NCBI GenBank assembly: GCA_031769625.1
Contig: JAUIMM010000534.1
Coordinates: 5,482,001-5,546,000 of the forward strand
DNA from: Taudactylus pleione
Lineage: Eukaryota > Chordata > Amphibia > Anura > Myobatrachidae
DNA length: 64,000 nucleotides
Reading direction: 5' to 3'
Below the pieces are notes generated by a model. That model ran no database searches. It was not told the DNA's origin and was given only the letters and a program-made list of their open reading frames with translations. The position numbers and the translations under genes were made by a program. Within the stretch, counting starts at the first letter, position 1; the number at the start of each line of letters is the position of its first letter. Shown in pieces: positions 20,640-32,760 of this stretch.

Positions 20640-21384
20640 TAAGACCCATCCGCAGCCCCCCTGTTCTCGAGTCAGGGGCAGGACCAGAAGAAGCGCCGCA
20701 CTGACTCTAAAATATCGGTGGATGCCACAGACAGTGCACACACTACTTGCTTTCCCCTGCAAGACTCTGCTGCAGATGATGACTCCAGTGCTCCAGATGT
20801 TGTTTCCTTAGGCTCTGGTGACCAGGTACTCCTTCCATCAGACTCCCCATTGACATATGGTGATATGGTGCATGCCATTAGGGAAGCTATAGGTCCTCTG
20901 CTCCAAGCCAGACTGTTGATAATAAAAGCCAGCTTTCCCAAAGAGTGGTAACCACAGAACAGCTTGTGGGGAATTATTTCAAGATGTAGCTGACATGAAA
21001 AACTCTGTTAATACTTCAAAATCCCATAACCAGCTTTGGAATAAATTGGATGACCTTGAGAATAGGTCACAATGTAATAACCTTAGTATTAAAGGTCTGC
21101 CTGAGTTATTGAAAGGTACACGTTTGTCTGATTTTATTCGCAATACACTCCCGGCCATGCTGCACGTACAGGATACATGTGTGGACTTGGTAATTGAACA
21201 TGCTCATCACATAGGGCCACACCATACACATGAAGGAGCCAGTCCTAGAGTTGTTATATTCAAGTGCCTACATTTTCTACACAAGGAAGCTTTATGGATG
21301 GCTTCTTGTAAGCATCATAATCTGATTATTCTGCCGAATTTTCTAAAGATCGTAAGGAGTTTTCATCTCTATGTGCTCAATTGA
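20640..21384 (+). pseudogene. L1-type ORF1 remnant (RNA-binding protein)
   Basis: Two plus-strand pieces, about 20718-20951 and 20995-21384, match the layout of an L1 ORF1 protein, which binds element RNA as a trimer. The second piece contains LDDLENRSQCNNLSIKGLPE, the conserved start of the ORF1 RNA-recognition region, followed by an EHAHHIGP-like block and a PRVVIFKCLHF-like block. An in-frame stop separates the pieces and a frameshift lies upstream, so no intact product is encoded. The N-terminal half is acidic and Ser-rich. Assignment to L1 rather than another non-LTR group rests on this motif order. Confidence 0.7.
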
Positions 21385-23545
21385 TTCATGACGTGATTGG
21401 TCTATCCTATCATGCACTTATTTGGCTGGATCTGAACACTAATATAGAGAGAACTTGGCGCTTCCCCTCTGCCTTAGCACAATCCCTCAAATTTTTTTAC
21501 CACTGATGAGCCAGTACATTTCTGGCAAGCCTCAAAAGCTGTAATACATGGCAACATAATATCCTACACTACTTCCTTAAAAAAGTCACCACAGATTATC
21601 TTAAAACTCAACAATTAGTAACTGACACTTTTCACTCTTATCAGCTAAATCCTAGTACAGTAGATAAGACAAAGTATCCTGAGGCCAAATCACAATTTGA
21701 TGAAAATGAAATCTAATTATTCATTTCGTAAAGATCATACGTTTTATAGATTTGGTAATAAATCAGGAAAATTGCTCCAATGATAGTCCACACTCTAAGT
21801 TTGTCAGGTGCGACTTCCAATGCTCAAATAACAGATGAATTACAGAACTTTTATACTGATCTCTACTCAAACCCACCAATAAGTTTCAGACAGTTCCTCT
21901 CTTTGGAAGGGACTACCGATACAGCAAATTTCTGAATCCCACAGCAATTCATTAATAACCCCAATTACTGAATTGTAAGTCTATCATGACATATCAGGCT
22001 TGAAAGAAGGCAAGGCCCCAGGTCCTGACAGACTAACTGCAGAATTCAATAAATTATTATCATCTAGAATTACACCTATATTAACCTCGGTATTCGATAA
22101 GATTTTAGAGAGCGGTACCATTCCAGCCTATTTTAATTCTGCAATGCTTAATGTCCTTTCAAAGCCTGGCAGAAATTTATCCCAACCAGGCTCCTATTGC
22201 CCCATTTCCTTACTTAATATTGACTTAATATTGACTATAAATTATTAACAAAAATACTAGCAGACAGATTAAAATATATTCTTCCTTCCATCATACATCC
22301 AGATCAAACTGGTTTATTTATGGGCAGAAATTGAGTGGTAAATATTCGTAGAGTTTAATCAGCTACAGATTTCACTTAGCGCTCCAAGGATGTTACCCCA
22401 AAGGAAATATTGTCCTTAGATGCCGAAAAGACATTCGGTATGGTGCGCTGGGAATATTTATTTGAAACTTTGCAGAGATTTGGATTCCCTCCAAAATTAT
22501 TTTTTTGCTTAAAATCTTTATATGCTAATCCCACTTCGTAAATTTTATGCAACGGATATCTTTCAAATCCCTTTCCTGTTTAGAGAGGAACATGACAGGG
22601 AGGCCCATTGTCCCAATTGCTCGTTGCAGTGGCAGTAGAACCACTCGCCAAAGCATTGCGACAATCTCCTTTATTTAAAAGAATATCACTAGGAGAAGTA
22701 GACCTTTGTCTGGCAATGTTTGTGGAAGTTACGTTATTGTTTCTCTCTCATTTGAAACATTCCCTCCCGCTTGTAATGGAAATTATTGAAGAATTTTGGA
22801 AATTTTCAGGCAACATTGACAAGTCAGAAATTATGTCCTTGTCTGGAGATTTAACCTTTATAACCGATGGTGGCTTACTAAGCAAGATTAAAAAAGTGAC
22901 CACTCACTTTAAATATTTGGGCATATACATCCCCTCTCAAATTTCATCATTATATAAAATTAACTACACCCCATGAATTGAAGAAATATCTAAATTGTTA
23001 GACAATTGGATTAATCTTCCTCTGTCTAATAACAGTTATAAAAACAATAATATTTCCCGAGATCTCCTACATTATTCAAATGATCCCAATAAGCCTTACT
23101 AATAAAGATATTAAATTACTAAACAAACTTTTTCAAAAGTTTATATGGGAAATCTAGAATAGCTTGTAACAAATTACAAATCCCGCAGACGGAGGGGGGA
23201 CTGGGTTTTCCAGACTTTTTACAATATTCCCATTCAATTTAATTTAGATATATCTTAGACTGGCTGTTAGAGAAAAGTGTATATATGATATACTGTATAT
23301 GCTCTGGACTGTGCTCTTATGTCTTCTTACTCACCAGGAGCATTGTTACACATTCCCAAAACTCAGATACCTTCCCACCTATTGGTAAACTTATTTTTCA
23401 AAGATACTTGCAATGCTTGGTGGGACATATACAAAACACTTCAAAGAAACCCCAAAAAATCTAATATGATTCCTTGTTTGGGGCAATCCCTTGTTTTTAT
23501 GTAGGATGGAGAACGCGATTTTTACCTGACTAAAGGTCAAAAAGG

Positions 23546-24676
23546 TGTCACGACCAGGATTTTCTGGCATAGGGGACGATGGGTATTACCTGTGAGGGCG
23601 CTGTGGCATGGTCCTTCTGGCAGAGGGGCTGGTGTCTGGCTGCAAGCATTGGCTGTGCGAGGTGTTCCGCAGGCACTGTGTCATTCTGTCTGGGGTAAGC
23701 CTGGTGGTGTTTCCATTCCGTTTTGGTATGGGCGCCGCTATCTTGCTTTTTGTCATGTGACTTAGTTGCTCTAATCCTGGCATGTCACATGCTCTCTCCG
23801 ACCATTCACGATCCTGCACTGAGTACAGAGCTCTCCATAGTTGCCAGTGCAACGTGTTTTACAGCACATGCTGTGAGAAAGTTTCTGTGCTTCTGTGACC
23901 TGTTTGTTCCCGTGCTCACCTGTGCTCTTGCTGGATCCCAGCTTCCAAGCAGCCTGCATCACTCTGCCTGCTCCCAGCCTCCTGCTGGAACCACCCTGCA
24001 CCTTCTATTAACCTTCTCCCTGCCGAAAGACCTGAGTGTGCACTTAACCATGTACCTTCACTGCCTCCATTTACCAGGCTCTCTATTGGCTCATATAACA
24101 GCTGATCCAGTTTCTACACTGAGCCATCTCAGTACAACTCTCCACTTAACTCATCTGCTACTACTAATCAAATTACTCCATAACCCTTCTGGATTTCATC
24201 TCACTAGTGTCAATCAGTAAACTGTCATCCTGTCTGCAGCCTTGCAGAGCCCATTTGGATTACAAAGACCTTTTAGTTCTGCCACTACTTGGACATTACC
24301 CATCCATACTTCACTACAGTTTTAGTCATCATTTCCCTCCCTATATTTTGGACTTCATATTGACCGTGTACATGTCTGCAAGTTCACTCATTAAAAAACC
24401 CACAATTCAGTTTAAGGGGTCTAGTTACTAAGCAGTGTTAAGTGACAGAGTGAAAAGTGATGTCTGTGATAAGGTGCCAGCCAATCAGCTCCCAGCTGTC
24501 ATTTTTCAAACACAGCCTGTATGATGACAGTTGGGAGCTGATTGGCTGGCACATATCACAGACTTATCACTTTTCACTCTGTCACTTAACACTGCTTAGT
24601 AACTAGACCTCTAAGTCTGTTCAGGTGTCTGCTCCTATTACCACCCCGGGTCCACAACAAACCCAGATCCTATCCA
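23546..24676. mobile_element. Solo LTR inserted in the L1 ORF2
   Basis: The 1.13-kb insert starts TGTCACGACC and ends in CA, flanked by AAGG (or AAAGG) at 23541-23545 and 24676-24680. Removing the insert plus one duplication would leave the L1 ORF2 frame continuous, which fixes the boundaries well. No primer-binding site or coding region accompanies it, so it is a lone LTR. A Gypsy-type origin is plausible from the 4-5 bp duplication but unproven. Confidence 0.75.
24416..24611. mobile_element. Fold-back MITE, GGGGTCTAGTTACTAAGC family, in the LTR
   Basis: The 196-bp sequence has long inverted arms starting GGGGTCTAGTTACTAAGC and TAA on both sides (24413-24415 and 24612-24614). It is nested within the solo LTR, so it is the youngest of the three layers here. 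Confidence 0.85.
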
Positions 24677-25837
24677 AAGGAATAAGAACCACAGCTGATG
24701 TATTCGACCCTGGTGGTGAACTATGTTCTTTTCAGTCATTGCAAGAACGTTACGGTTTACCCTCTCAATATTTCTATGCATATTTACAGTTAAGACATTA
24801 GACTTTATGTTTCTTCATTGCCTAAAGCTATGCCATCCCCAGGGATTCTGACCCTCTTATGGCTCTAGTAGCAATGGGAAAATCTGTTATATACCGATTA
24901 AAATATTTGTATCTTGATTTATTACACTGCAACAAAGATAAATTCTGCTCACATAATGTGGCTGTTTGGCAGAAGGATATTCCAGCTATTACACAAAGTA
25001 GTATTTTGTTTACGCACTATGATAAGATCTTGCGGATTCTACAATCCAGGGATCTTCAAGAGGTGCATGTTAAAACAATTCATATAGCATATATCTCACA
25101 ATCGCAGGGGAAACATTTTATATTAGAAGAGTGAGGTTCCTGCCCAAAATGCAAGTATCCTCAGCTACATTTATACATAATTTCTGGGAATGCGGTCATT
25201 GTATACAAAGTTTTTGGAACAAAATACTCCAGTTTATAAATATAATATTTTCTGTAAAATTATCTTTAGGATCATTAGCATTTCTATGTGCAAACTTTAC
25301 ACAATGGGAATTAGAGGGCAATAACAAACGTTTGCTCCCATTTCTTGTGGTCTTGGTGACAGTAGCTAAAAATATTATATTAAAGTTTTAAATATCATGA
25401 TCCTCCCCTTCTCTTACATCGGTCAAGCACTTATTACTTAAGATATTGTATCTAGACAGACAGTCTACTATCCCTGACATAGAAAAGGGTGTAGTTAGGT
25501 TTATCGCAAGCGGGGACCATACATTGATACTTTAACTGAAGATACCCAAAATAAAATTTGTAAAATTTTCGAATCAACTTTTAATTGGTATTAATATAAA
25601 AGATTATCAGAGTATTCTTGATTACTATATCTCTTGTGTACACTATAAACCTGTACAGGTCTAAAACAATGTTAAATACTACTATAACCTTATTGAGAGA
25701 TTATATTGATTGCAAAGATCGTGTGGGTCGTATGTATATGATAATATATTATTTCTTATATTTTCCTCCCATTCTGTTATTATTAGTTTTGTTTTGTATC
25801 ACACTCCTTTTTATGATTGACTCTATATCTATATCTA

Positions 25838-25877
25838 TCTAATATATATCTGCCTCACATCTATTCTGTCTTTCTCA

Positions 25878-25914
<37 letters not shown>

Positions 25915-26165
25915 CTCTCATATCTATCTATCTATCTATCTATCTATCTACCTATCTATATATCTCATATCTATCTATCTATTATATCTATCTATTTCAT
26001 ATCTATCTCATATCTATCTATCTTTGTATCTCATATCTAACTATCTATCTATCTTATATCTATCTATTTCATATCTATCTATCTATATATCTCAGATCTA
26101 TCTATCTCATATTTATCCATCTATCTCATATCTATATATATCTATCTATCTATCTATCTATCTCA

Positions 26166-26198
<33 letters not shown>

Positions 26199-26580
26199 CA
26201 CACCTATTATATCTATCTTTTTCATATCTATCTATTTATCTCTTATCTATCTATCTTTTTCATATCGATCTATCTCATATCTATCGATCTATTTATCTCA
26301 TATCTAACTATCTATCTATCTCATATCTACCTGTCTATATATATATAGCTCATATCTATCTATCTATATACTGTATATCTAATTTCTATCTATCTAATGT
26401 ATTGTATATATCTCATATCTATGTATCTATCTCATATCTATTTGTCTCATATCTACACTATCTATCTATCTATCTATCTTATATCTATCTATCTATCTAC
26501 AGTATCTATCTCATATCCATATATCTAATATCTATCTAGCTATCTCATATCTATCTATCTAATATCTATCTATATTTACA
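25838..26580. repeat. Compound TCTA microsatellite
   Basis: Imperfect (TCTA)n with recurrent CATATC and AATATC interruptions. Long open frames across it are artefacts of the repeat. Confidence 0.95.
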
Positions 26581-26605
26581 TTATATATATATATATATAT
26601 ACATA

Positions 26606-26812
26606 CACAGAAAGTAGGTGCGGCACTCGGCACGATAAACAGGCAGAGACACAGGAGTCAGATGTCAGATGGACATCTGACTCCTGTGTCTCTGCCTGTT
26701 TATTGTGCCGGGTGCCGCACCTACTTTCCGTGTGTACTGCTCCTTGCTGTGAGGGCACCGGCCAGGGCTGCTATTTTTCTTGGAGTGCCGGACCTGTGTA
26801 TTTATTTATTTA
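26606..26812. repeat. Fold-back element with Penelope-like tail in microsatellite
   Basis: Arms of about 61 bp (26606-26667 and 26673-26733) are inverted around a 5-bp loop, and each holds GGTGCGGCACTCGG or its inverse. The flank to 26812 carries TGAGGGCACCGGCC and GGAGTGCCGGACC, shared in order with 765-859 and the inverse of 6703-6830. Confidence 0.7.
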
Positions 26813-27003
26813 TATATATATATATCATATCTATCTATCTATCTATCTATCTCATATCTATCTAGCTATTGCATATCTATCTATATATTTAACTATCTAT
26901 CTTATATCTATATCTCATATCTATCTCATCTATCTATACATCTTATATCTATCTAACTATCTAATATCCATCTATCTCACATCTATTATGTCTATCTATC
27001 TCA

Positions 27004-27059
<56 letters not shown>

Positions 27060-27103
27060 ATCTGTCTATTGCATATCTATCTATTTCATATCTATCTATT
27101 TCA

Positions 27104-27148
<45 letters not shown>

Positions 27149-27299
27149 CATATCTATCTATTGCATATCTATCTCTTATCGATCTATTGCATATCTATCT
27201 CATATCTATTTCATTATCTATCTATCTGTCTATATTATATCTATCTATCTCATATCTATCTTTCTCACATGCTGTATATTTGTCTATCTATCTCACATC

Positions 27300-27332
<33 letters not shown>
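26813..27332. repeat. Compound TCTA/TA microsatellite
   Basis: Continuation of the TCTA tract after the fold-back element, ending in a TA run at 27306-27330. Confidence 0.95.
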
Positions 27333-27335
<3 letters not shown>

Positions 27336-27523
27336 AAGGACAATTTTTAAATATAAAGAATGATTGTAGTTTTCCATATAAATTTGTTTATGGAGCACTT
27401 TGATAGTAATGATTTAATGATTTGATGCCCTTTAATAAATATCACATGAACGCAGTGATTACAGATACAGATATTACCTGCATATACCTGATATACTGTC
27501 CTATTTCTTTTCTCATTGAACAG

Positions 27524-27802
27524 GAAGTGAAGCAGCAATACGAGCCATCCCCAGCACACTGGTTACAAAGGGAGGAAATGTAACAATCCAGTGCACAAGT
27601 AACAATTATGTAGTGGAGGGATTTCGTTTACTTATAGGAAAGGGAAATAACAACTATAGAGATGCAACAGGTGATGGGAGAGTGGCAAACTTTACTCTCA
27701 CTAATGTTACTGATAGTGATTATTACAGCTGTATGCTCTGGCATCGAAATTATCCAGGAAGATGGTCTGATCAAACAAAGTATCTACAATTAACAATAAT
27801 AG
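27524..27802 (+). CDS. Ig-like C2 domain exon of a leukocyte-receptor-like gene (exon A)
   Basis: This is a 279-bp internal exon encoding one extracellular immunoglobulin domain. The acceptor is a pyrimidine-rich tract ending CATTGAACAG and the donor is GTAAGT, both phase 1, the usual symmetric phase for shuffled Ig exons. Counting from the first whole codon, the disulphide cysteines are C23 (VTIQC) and C69 (DYYSC). The C-strand reads GFRLLIGKG without the usual tryptophan, followed by FTLTNVTDSDYYSC and a C-terminal WSDQTKYLQLTI. This pattern fits C2-type domains of the KIR/LILR/GPVI-like leukocyte receptor family or Fc-receptor-like relatives. Three N-glycosylation motifs (NVT, NFT, NVT) are visible. 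No leader, transmembrane or cytoplasmic exon was found in the window. It could be a pseudo-exon, but the frame and splice sites are clean. Confidence 0.85.
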
Positions 27803-27844
27803 GTAAGTAACCAGTGCCTGATACACCATTGTAGTCAGTAGCTG

Positions 27845-28362
27845 CATGGGGCAGATTAACAATGAGGTGCATGAGAATACAGCCCCTGGCTTCCACTTAA
27901 AAATACTGTACGCTCATCATGACAGCATGAGGATGACCAGTCACACAGCTGGCCCCACACTCGGCCATAAATCATAAATAATAAAATTGCATTTTTATTT
28001 TCCTCACAAAATTATGCAATGTTTATACTTTTTCTGATTTAGGGAGACATTGGGCCTGTACACGCCCACATGGTACTGGCCACACCCACACAGCACTGAC
28101 CACACCCAAGCAGCACTGACCACACAGCCACATGTTACTGACCACACCCACACAGCACTGGCCATACCCACACACCACTGGCCACACCCAAACAGCACTT
28201 GCCACACACTCACATGGTACTGACCACACCCACACAGCATGGTCACACGCCCACATGTTACTGGTCACACCCACACAGCACTGGTCACACCTCCTAGGCT
28301 TCTCATAATAGTCCCTTGAACATTTTCAGCCCCAGGCCCATGTGGCAATTAATCTGGCCCTG
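27845..28362. mobile_element. hAT-type MITE in the intron after exon A
   Basis: The left end CATGGGGCAGATTAACAATG and right end TTAATCTGGCCCTG are imperfect inverted ends. Flanks are AGTAGCTG and TGTGGCTA; the sister copy at 37918-38313 has the better-preserved pair. It contains CCACACCCACACAGCACTGG-like units that are more numerous than in the sister copy. Presence in both duplicates dates it before the duplication. Confidence 0.72.
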
Positions 28363-28552
28363 TGTGGCTAATGTTATGATCAATCACTGAAGATCACACA
28401 GCTCAATGGATGTTTTCCTATTTGTTTTATTAATTATTGTTTGTATACAAATAATGTTATATATGTAACACATCAGATAACATCTGTGTGCAATGTGACC
28501 CTTTTCTTATTGACTCCACGTAATATTAACACAGCCATTTGGAAGGATCTTA

Positions 28553-28862
28553 AGGGGGGTATTCACTTAGAAATTTTACCAAGGGATTGCACGATAACAA
28601 CGTAGTTATCGTGCAATCGCTTGCAAATCGTGCATGCATTGGGCATGTTTTGGTTGGAAACGACCAGTGATGCTCATGCCCGCTGGTCGTTTCCAACATC
28701 TATCATTGCCCGTACATGCTGGTCAACCTCACGATCCCGTCAGGTTCAGCATGTGCGGGGATGATGGATGTGCCTAGACTGAATGAGTGAACGTTCAGTC
28801 TATGCACATCACTGGACATGGAAACGACTGTCGTTTCCAAGTCTACTAGTGGATACGCGACA
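28553..28862. mobile_element. Insertion present only in duplicate A
   Basis: Relative to the segment near 38508, about 310 bp are inserted, with TTA at 28550-28552 and 28863-28865. It starts AGGGGGGTATTCACTTAG and contains hairpins around CGATAACAACGTAGTTATCG and GGAAACGACCAG. The ends are not clear inverted repeats, so it may be a degraded or truncated Harbinger-type MITE. Confidence 0.6.
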
Positions 28863-29576
28863 TTATATTTGTACTTTGGTGTACAGAGAGAGGACATATT
28901 TATGTCTCGTATCATGAGGATTGTGGGGTGGATTAAAGTGGGTAACAACAGACAGTAGTGCAAGATAAATAAGGGCAAATATAAGTATCGCCAAATTCTA
29001 ATTGGCCCCCCCGAACAGATAGCACAGAGGCCGGCGTTACTCATCCCATTATTCATGCCCTCACCACATCTCATTACTTGGAAAGAAGTTGGGAAAGAGC
29101 TTCAACAGTGGAACTTGAGCATATTGATCAGTGTTCATCTATTACCGGGCATTAATATCACTGCTATGTCGCTTACCATACTGTAACTATATATTACTAC
29201 TAATAGGCTTTTCTACTAATGATTATATTAATGAGCATTACAACTGGTGGTTATATTAATAGGCATTCCTACTGATGGGCATAATAATGGATATCACCAG
29301 TGGTGCCCTGTGCTGTTACTGGAATATTACTGGGTACTACTACAAATAGGTATATTATTAGGCATTACTGCTGAAGGGCACATTTGTGGCCATTAATATT
29401 ACAATGAGTAATATGCATATTACAGGACATTGTTATAGTGAATCATGTTACTGGCATATTGGCACTGATGTGGCCGGTGCACAGTGTGACCCATGTCCAT
29501 CTTGCAGATTGATGATGACATAATTAGCACAGCACCAGCTCTGTAGCCATGTGCACACATATACGGCCAATTCTAA

Positions 29577-29820
29577 AGGTGCATACACACGGTCAGATAT
29601 GTCAGGTGAACGATTGAATGATTTTTGCCTGTATTAAAATTAATGGAATCATCCAAATCTGACTGCAAACACATCAGATGTCAGATAACATTATCAGACA
29701 AATGGGAATGCGCATCGTTCATCGTTCATCTGACAAACATGTCACATATGAACGATTGAACGATTTTTAAAATCGTTATTGTACAGATCTGAAGGAAAAT
29801 CTGACCGTGTGTATGCACCA
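29577..29820. mobile_element. MITE with GGTGCATACACACGGTCAGA ends, only in duplicate A
   Basis: The 244-bp sequence has inverted ends GGTGCATACACACGGTCAGA and its inverse, flanked by TAA at 29574-29576 and 29821-29823. The duplicate near 39220 shows the empty site, confirming insertion after the duplication or loss from the other copy. Confidence 0.88.
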
Positions 29821-30339
29821 TAAGTCACAAGCATCTCCATGGCAACTCCACTTGCAGCTGAATAGGTGGACCTGGGTGGCACTGGGGTATTGGTATTTAG
29901 GCTCAGCTGAGTGAGGTCATGTCATAGACGTGCAGGTGGAATTGTGGGCTATGCAGAGCTCTTTGTATGCAGATATCCATCTGATTTCTGACGTACCAAG
30001 CACAGGGACATGGCATGTATGGGATGTTAAAGCTGACGGCTATAGGTGCAAGCCTATGGATAGGGGCAGTGTGGTCGCATACATGCATTCAACATTGCAT
30101 ACAGGTGACTCACCTATATGCAATGTTGAATGCATGAATGCGACCACTCCTGTGGTGAGTAACCACACTTGGTTTCATACATGTCAGTGCAAGTGAAATT
30201 GCGTCCAACTTAGCATGAGAGGAGGCTTTAAATGAATGCAAAAGAAGGCTGTCTTATGGGAGTGTTATGAGCGTCTCAGTGAAAGCAGCAGAGTTCTCAG
30301 ACGCAGAGCTGCAACCATAGAAACACCAGAAAAATGGCC

Positions 30340-30372
30340 TATCTATATTTATCTATCTATATATCTATCTCA

Positions 30373-30410
<38 letters not shown>

Positions 30411-30446
30411 GCTATTGCATATCTATTTATTTATTTATCAATCTAT
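30340..30446. repeat. TCTA microsatellite
   Basis: TCTA and TTTA repeats; continues after the next MITE. The 190 bp before it (30151-30339) show no feature. Confidence 0.95.
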
Positions 30447-30747
30447 GGGGGAGATGTATTAACGGCGACATCGCCGTTGCGGTACATCCCCCCCGACTTC
30501 GAGTACATACGGGCCGCGGGGGCTCATGGGAGGGATCCGATCGGATCCCTCCCGGCCCTGAGCGTCGCGCTAAGAAGCCCATAGGCTTCTATTGGGTAAC
30601 GCCTCCTGAAGGTGGCGTTACCTAGCGACGCGAAGCAGCAGAATGCAGCGCATTCTGCTGCTTAATACATACGGGGAATGCGGTAAAACCCCTGAAAACG
30701 GCATTTTCGGGGGTTTTACCGCATTTTGCCGTTAATACATCTCCCCC
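30447..30747. mobile_element. MITE with GGGGGAGATGTATTAACGGC ends
   Basis: The left end GGGGGAGATGTATTAACGGC is matched by its inverse at the right. Inner perfect hairpins include GGGAGGGATCCGATCGGATC and its inverse, and AATGCAGCGCATT. Flanks TAT and TTT are only a poor 3-bp match. It splits a TCTA microsatellite. Confidence 0.82.
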
Positions 30748-30790
30748 TTTCTATCTTATATATATATATCTCATCTATCTATATATCTTA

Positions 30791-30844
<54 letters not shown>

Positions 30845-30992
30845 ATATCTATCTCACATCTATTCTGTCTATCTATCTAATATCTATCTATCTATCTATC
30901 TATCTCATATCTATCTATCTATCTCATATCTATCTATCTCACATATATTCTATCTATCTATCTATTACATATCTATCTATCTATTTCATATC
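30748..30992. repeat. TCTA microsatellite
   Basis: Continuation of the tract interrupted by the MITE, up to the left target flank of the next element. Confidence 0.95.
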
Positions 30993-31689
30993 CAGGGGCA
31001 GATTAGGATGATAAACCAGCCCGGGAAATTTTTGAAAGTAGCCCTAATGGGGATGGACTCTGTTGAAAGGACGGGGTCTGTTGATGGAATGGGATACTCC
31101 CTCCTTATAAGGCCTGATTTTAATTGGATGCAGTCGCGGCTACTACTAACCCCTTGCATGGTGCACAGCTGTGTCAGAATGTGCAAGGACTGAGACGCCT
31201 ACGTTTAGCGTCTATAGATGCCGCAATACCGCTTGGTGCACCTTTAGATGCCACCATCGGTTGCACCAGCAATATACAAGTTGCATTTCATCCATCCATA
31301 TGGCCTGAATGTGTATGCAACTACTTTCAGCAAACACTCGCAACCTTCCAATAACATGTCCATACTATACTACATATACAGCTGATTAGCCACCACCTGT
31401 AACCACCCAGGATCGCCCAACACATATAAAATATTGATATTGCTTTGCAGAAATAAATAATTGAACAGCACCTTATTTTATCATAATGCCTGATTCTGAG
31501 TGGGATGCTGCAGCGTCCATCTGTGCGTCCTTTGTCGCAGTCGCATCTGCAACCTTGTACTAATGTCACTGCAAACTCCTTGCATGGTGCACAGCCGTGC
31601 ATCTGAATGTGCAAGGACTGAGACCAGAGCCGTAACTAGATGTTTTGGGTTCCTGTGCCAGAAACAGCATTGGCCACTCTCTATAGTAC

Positions 31690-31990
31690 CCCCAATTCAC
31701 ATTACGAGACATAGTAGTGTCCCTTATACATGTTACAATACACAGCTATAGTATTGTCTCTTACACATTATGACCACGCAGTTGTAATGCCCCTTACACA
31801 TTATGCCCAAAGTAGTAATGCCCCTTACATATTATGCTCACAGTTGTAATGCCCCTTACACATTATGTCCACAGTTGTAATGATCCTTACACATTATGCC
31901 CACAGTTGTAATGATCCATACATATTATGCCCACAGTAGTAATCCCCTCCCATTTACACATTATGCCACACAGTACAAATGCTTTGTGTG
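31690..31990. repeat. Minisatellite, about 30-bp units
   Basis: Units of the form TTACACATTATGCCCACAGT plus TGTAATGCCCC repeat about nine times with drift. Confidence 0.8.
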
Positions 31991-32059
31991 CATGCTCATG
32001 GAAAAGTGGGCATGGCCTCATAGGTAGTGTTGTATCCATGAGCTATGCCCTCATTGGAG

Positions 32060-32520
32060 AGGCAGTGGGTTACGCCTGGGAATGGATGACAAAGGGAGGC
32101 AGTGGGTGACGCCATGGGGAGGTAGTAGGTAACATAGAGGAAGATAGGGAGAGGCAGTAGGTGCCAGGGAGAAAGGGTAACAGGAGACATAGGTGACGGG
32201 GAGAAATAGTGGGATACGGAGAGGCAGTGGGTGATATATAGGGAGGCTTTGGGCTGGATGGGAATGGGGCAGTAAGATGGTGCTGGGAGGGAGGGAACAC
32301 TGGGTTAAATGATTGGGGGGACACTGACTGGACTGGCTGGGGGGTCTTGCTGAGGGGCAGTGGGCTGTTTGGGTTAGGGAAGGAGGTAGACACTAGGCTG
32401 GCAGGGTGGGAGACACTGGTATTGGGGGGCATGAGAAGGTTAGCTGGATGGGGGGATACTTTGTGAATGGGGGCACTGGGCAGGATGGGAAGGGGGCAAT
32501 GAGAAGGTGTAGGACCACTG
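32060..32520. repeat. Purine-rich low-complexity tract
   Basis: GGGAGGCAGTGGGTGA-like words recur irregularly; strongly G-rich on the plus strand. Open frames on the opposite strand follow from the composition. Confidence 0.65.
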
Positions 32521-32534
32521 TGACTGGACTGTTT

Positions 32535-32760
32535 GCATAGTACCTGTGCCAGATAGAATTGTACATGGTACATGTGCTGGGGTTTTGGAATTGTAGAGAG
32601 AGCAGAGCAATGACCTGCAACACAAAATATGTCATCTGTGGAATTGCTTTTCCACATTTTGTTTTGCAGCTCATTGTACTCTCTTTCTGCAATTCAATTC
32701 CAAAACCCCAGCACATGTACTATATATTACACATATACTATGTATTTGGCACAGGCACAG
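32535..32760. repeat. Fold-back repeat
   Basis: ACATGTGCTGGGGTTTTGGA at about 32569 recurs inverted at about 32698-32717, with further arm pairing between CCTGTGCCA and TGGCACAGG at the ends. A hairpin of about 220 bp inside the hAT element. Confidence 0.75.

Larger units (their letters stand above)
21480..25400 (+). pseudogene. L1-type ORF2 remnant (reverse transcriptase), interrupted
   Basis: Fragments in several frames preserve the ORF2 order. A reverse-transcriptase N-part (KAPGPDRLTAEF near 22013, then YCPISLLNID near 22197) precedes the RT core (GGPLSQLLVAVAVEPLAKAL near 22601). The catalytic FADD-type motif expected just downstream reads FVEV near 22720, so both aspartates are lost. 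A KYLGIYIPS block follows near 22912, then C-terminal pieces. The frame is cut by a solo LTR at 23546-24676 and resumes in phase beyond it. A Cys-containing block near 25139-25200 ends the recognisable coding sequence. Multiple stops make it clearly dead. Confidence 0.72.
20575..25830 (+). mobile_element. Degraded L1-type LINE, both ORFs recognisable, split by solo LTR
   Basis: The element is co-linear with an L1: ORF1 remnants at about 20640-21384, ORF2 remnants at about 21480-23540 and, beyond the inserted LTR, at 24677-25400. It runs into a TCTA microsatellite at its 3' side. Its 5' boundary is uncertain because no duplication was identified. Confidence 0.72.
27333..30150. repeat. Segmental duplication, copy A (Ig exon with introns)
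   Basis: From ATAAAGGACAATTTTTAAAT onward this segment aligns with 37422-39512 across an Ig exon, an intronic MITE and about 1.5 kb beyond. Copy A is longer because of an insertion at 28553-28862, a MITE at 29577-29820 and more repeat units within the shared MITE. Similarity fades after the block GCATGAATGCGACCAC near 30147. Confidence 0.92.

Noticed and set aside
25817..27350. Open frames of 240 and 215 codons rich in Tyr, Leu, Ser and Ile
   Set aside because: They are translations of TCTA microsatellite with no codon constraint.
30240..30340. Possible exon just beyond duplicate A
   Set aside because: The open frame is short, has no splice pattern matching the Ig exons, and runs into a microsatellite.
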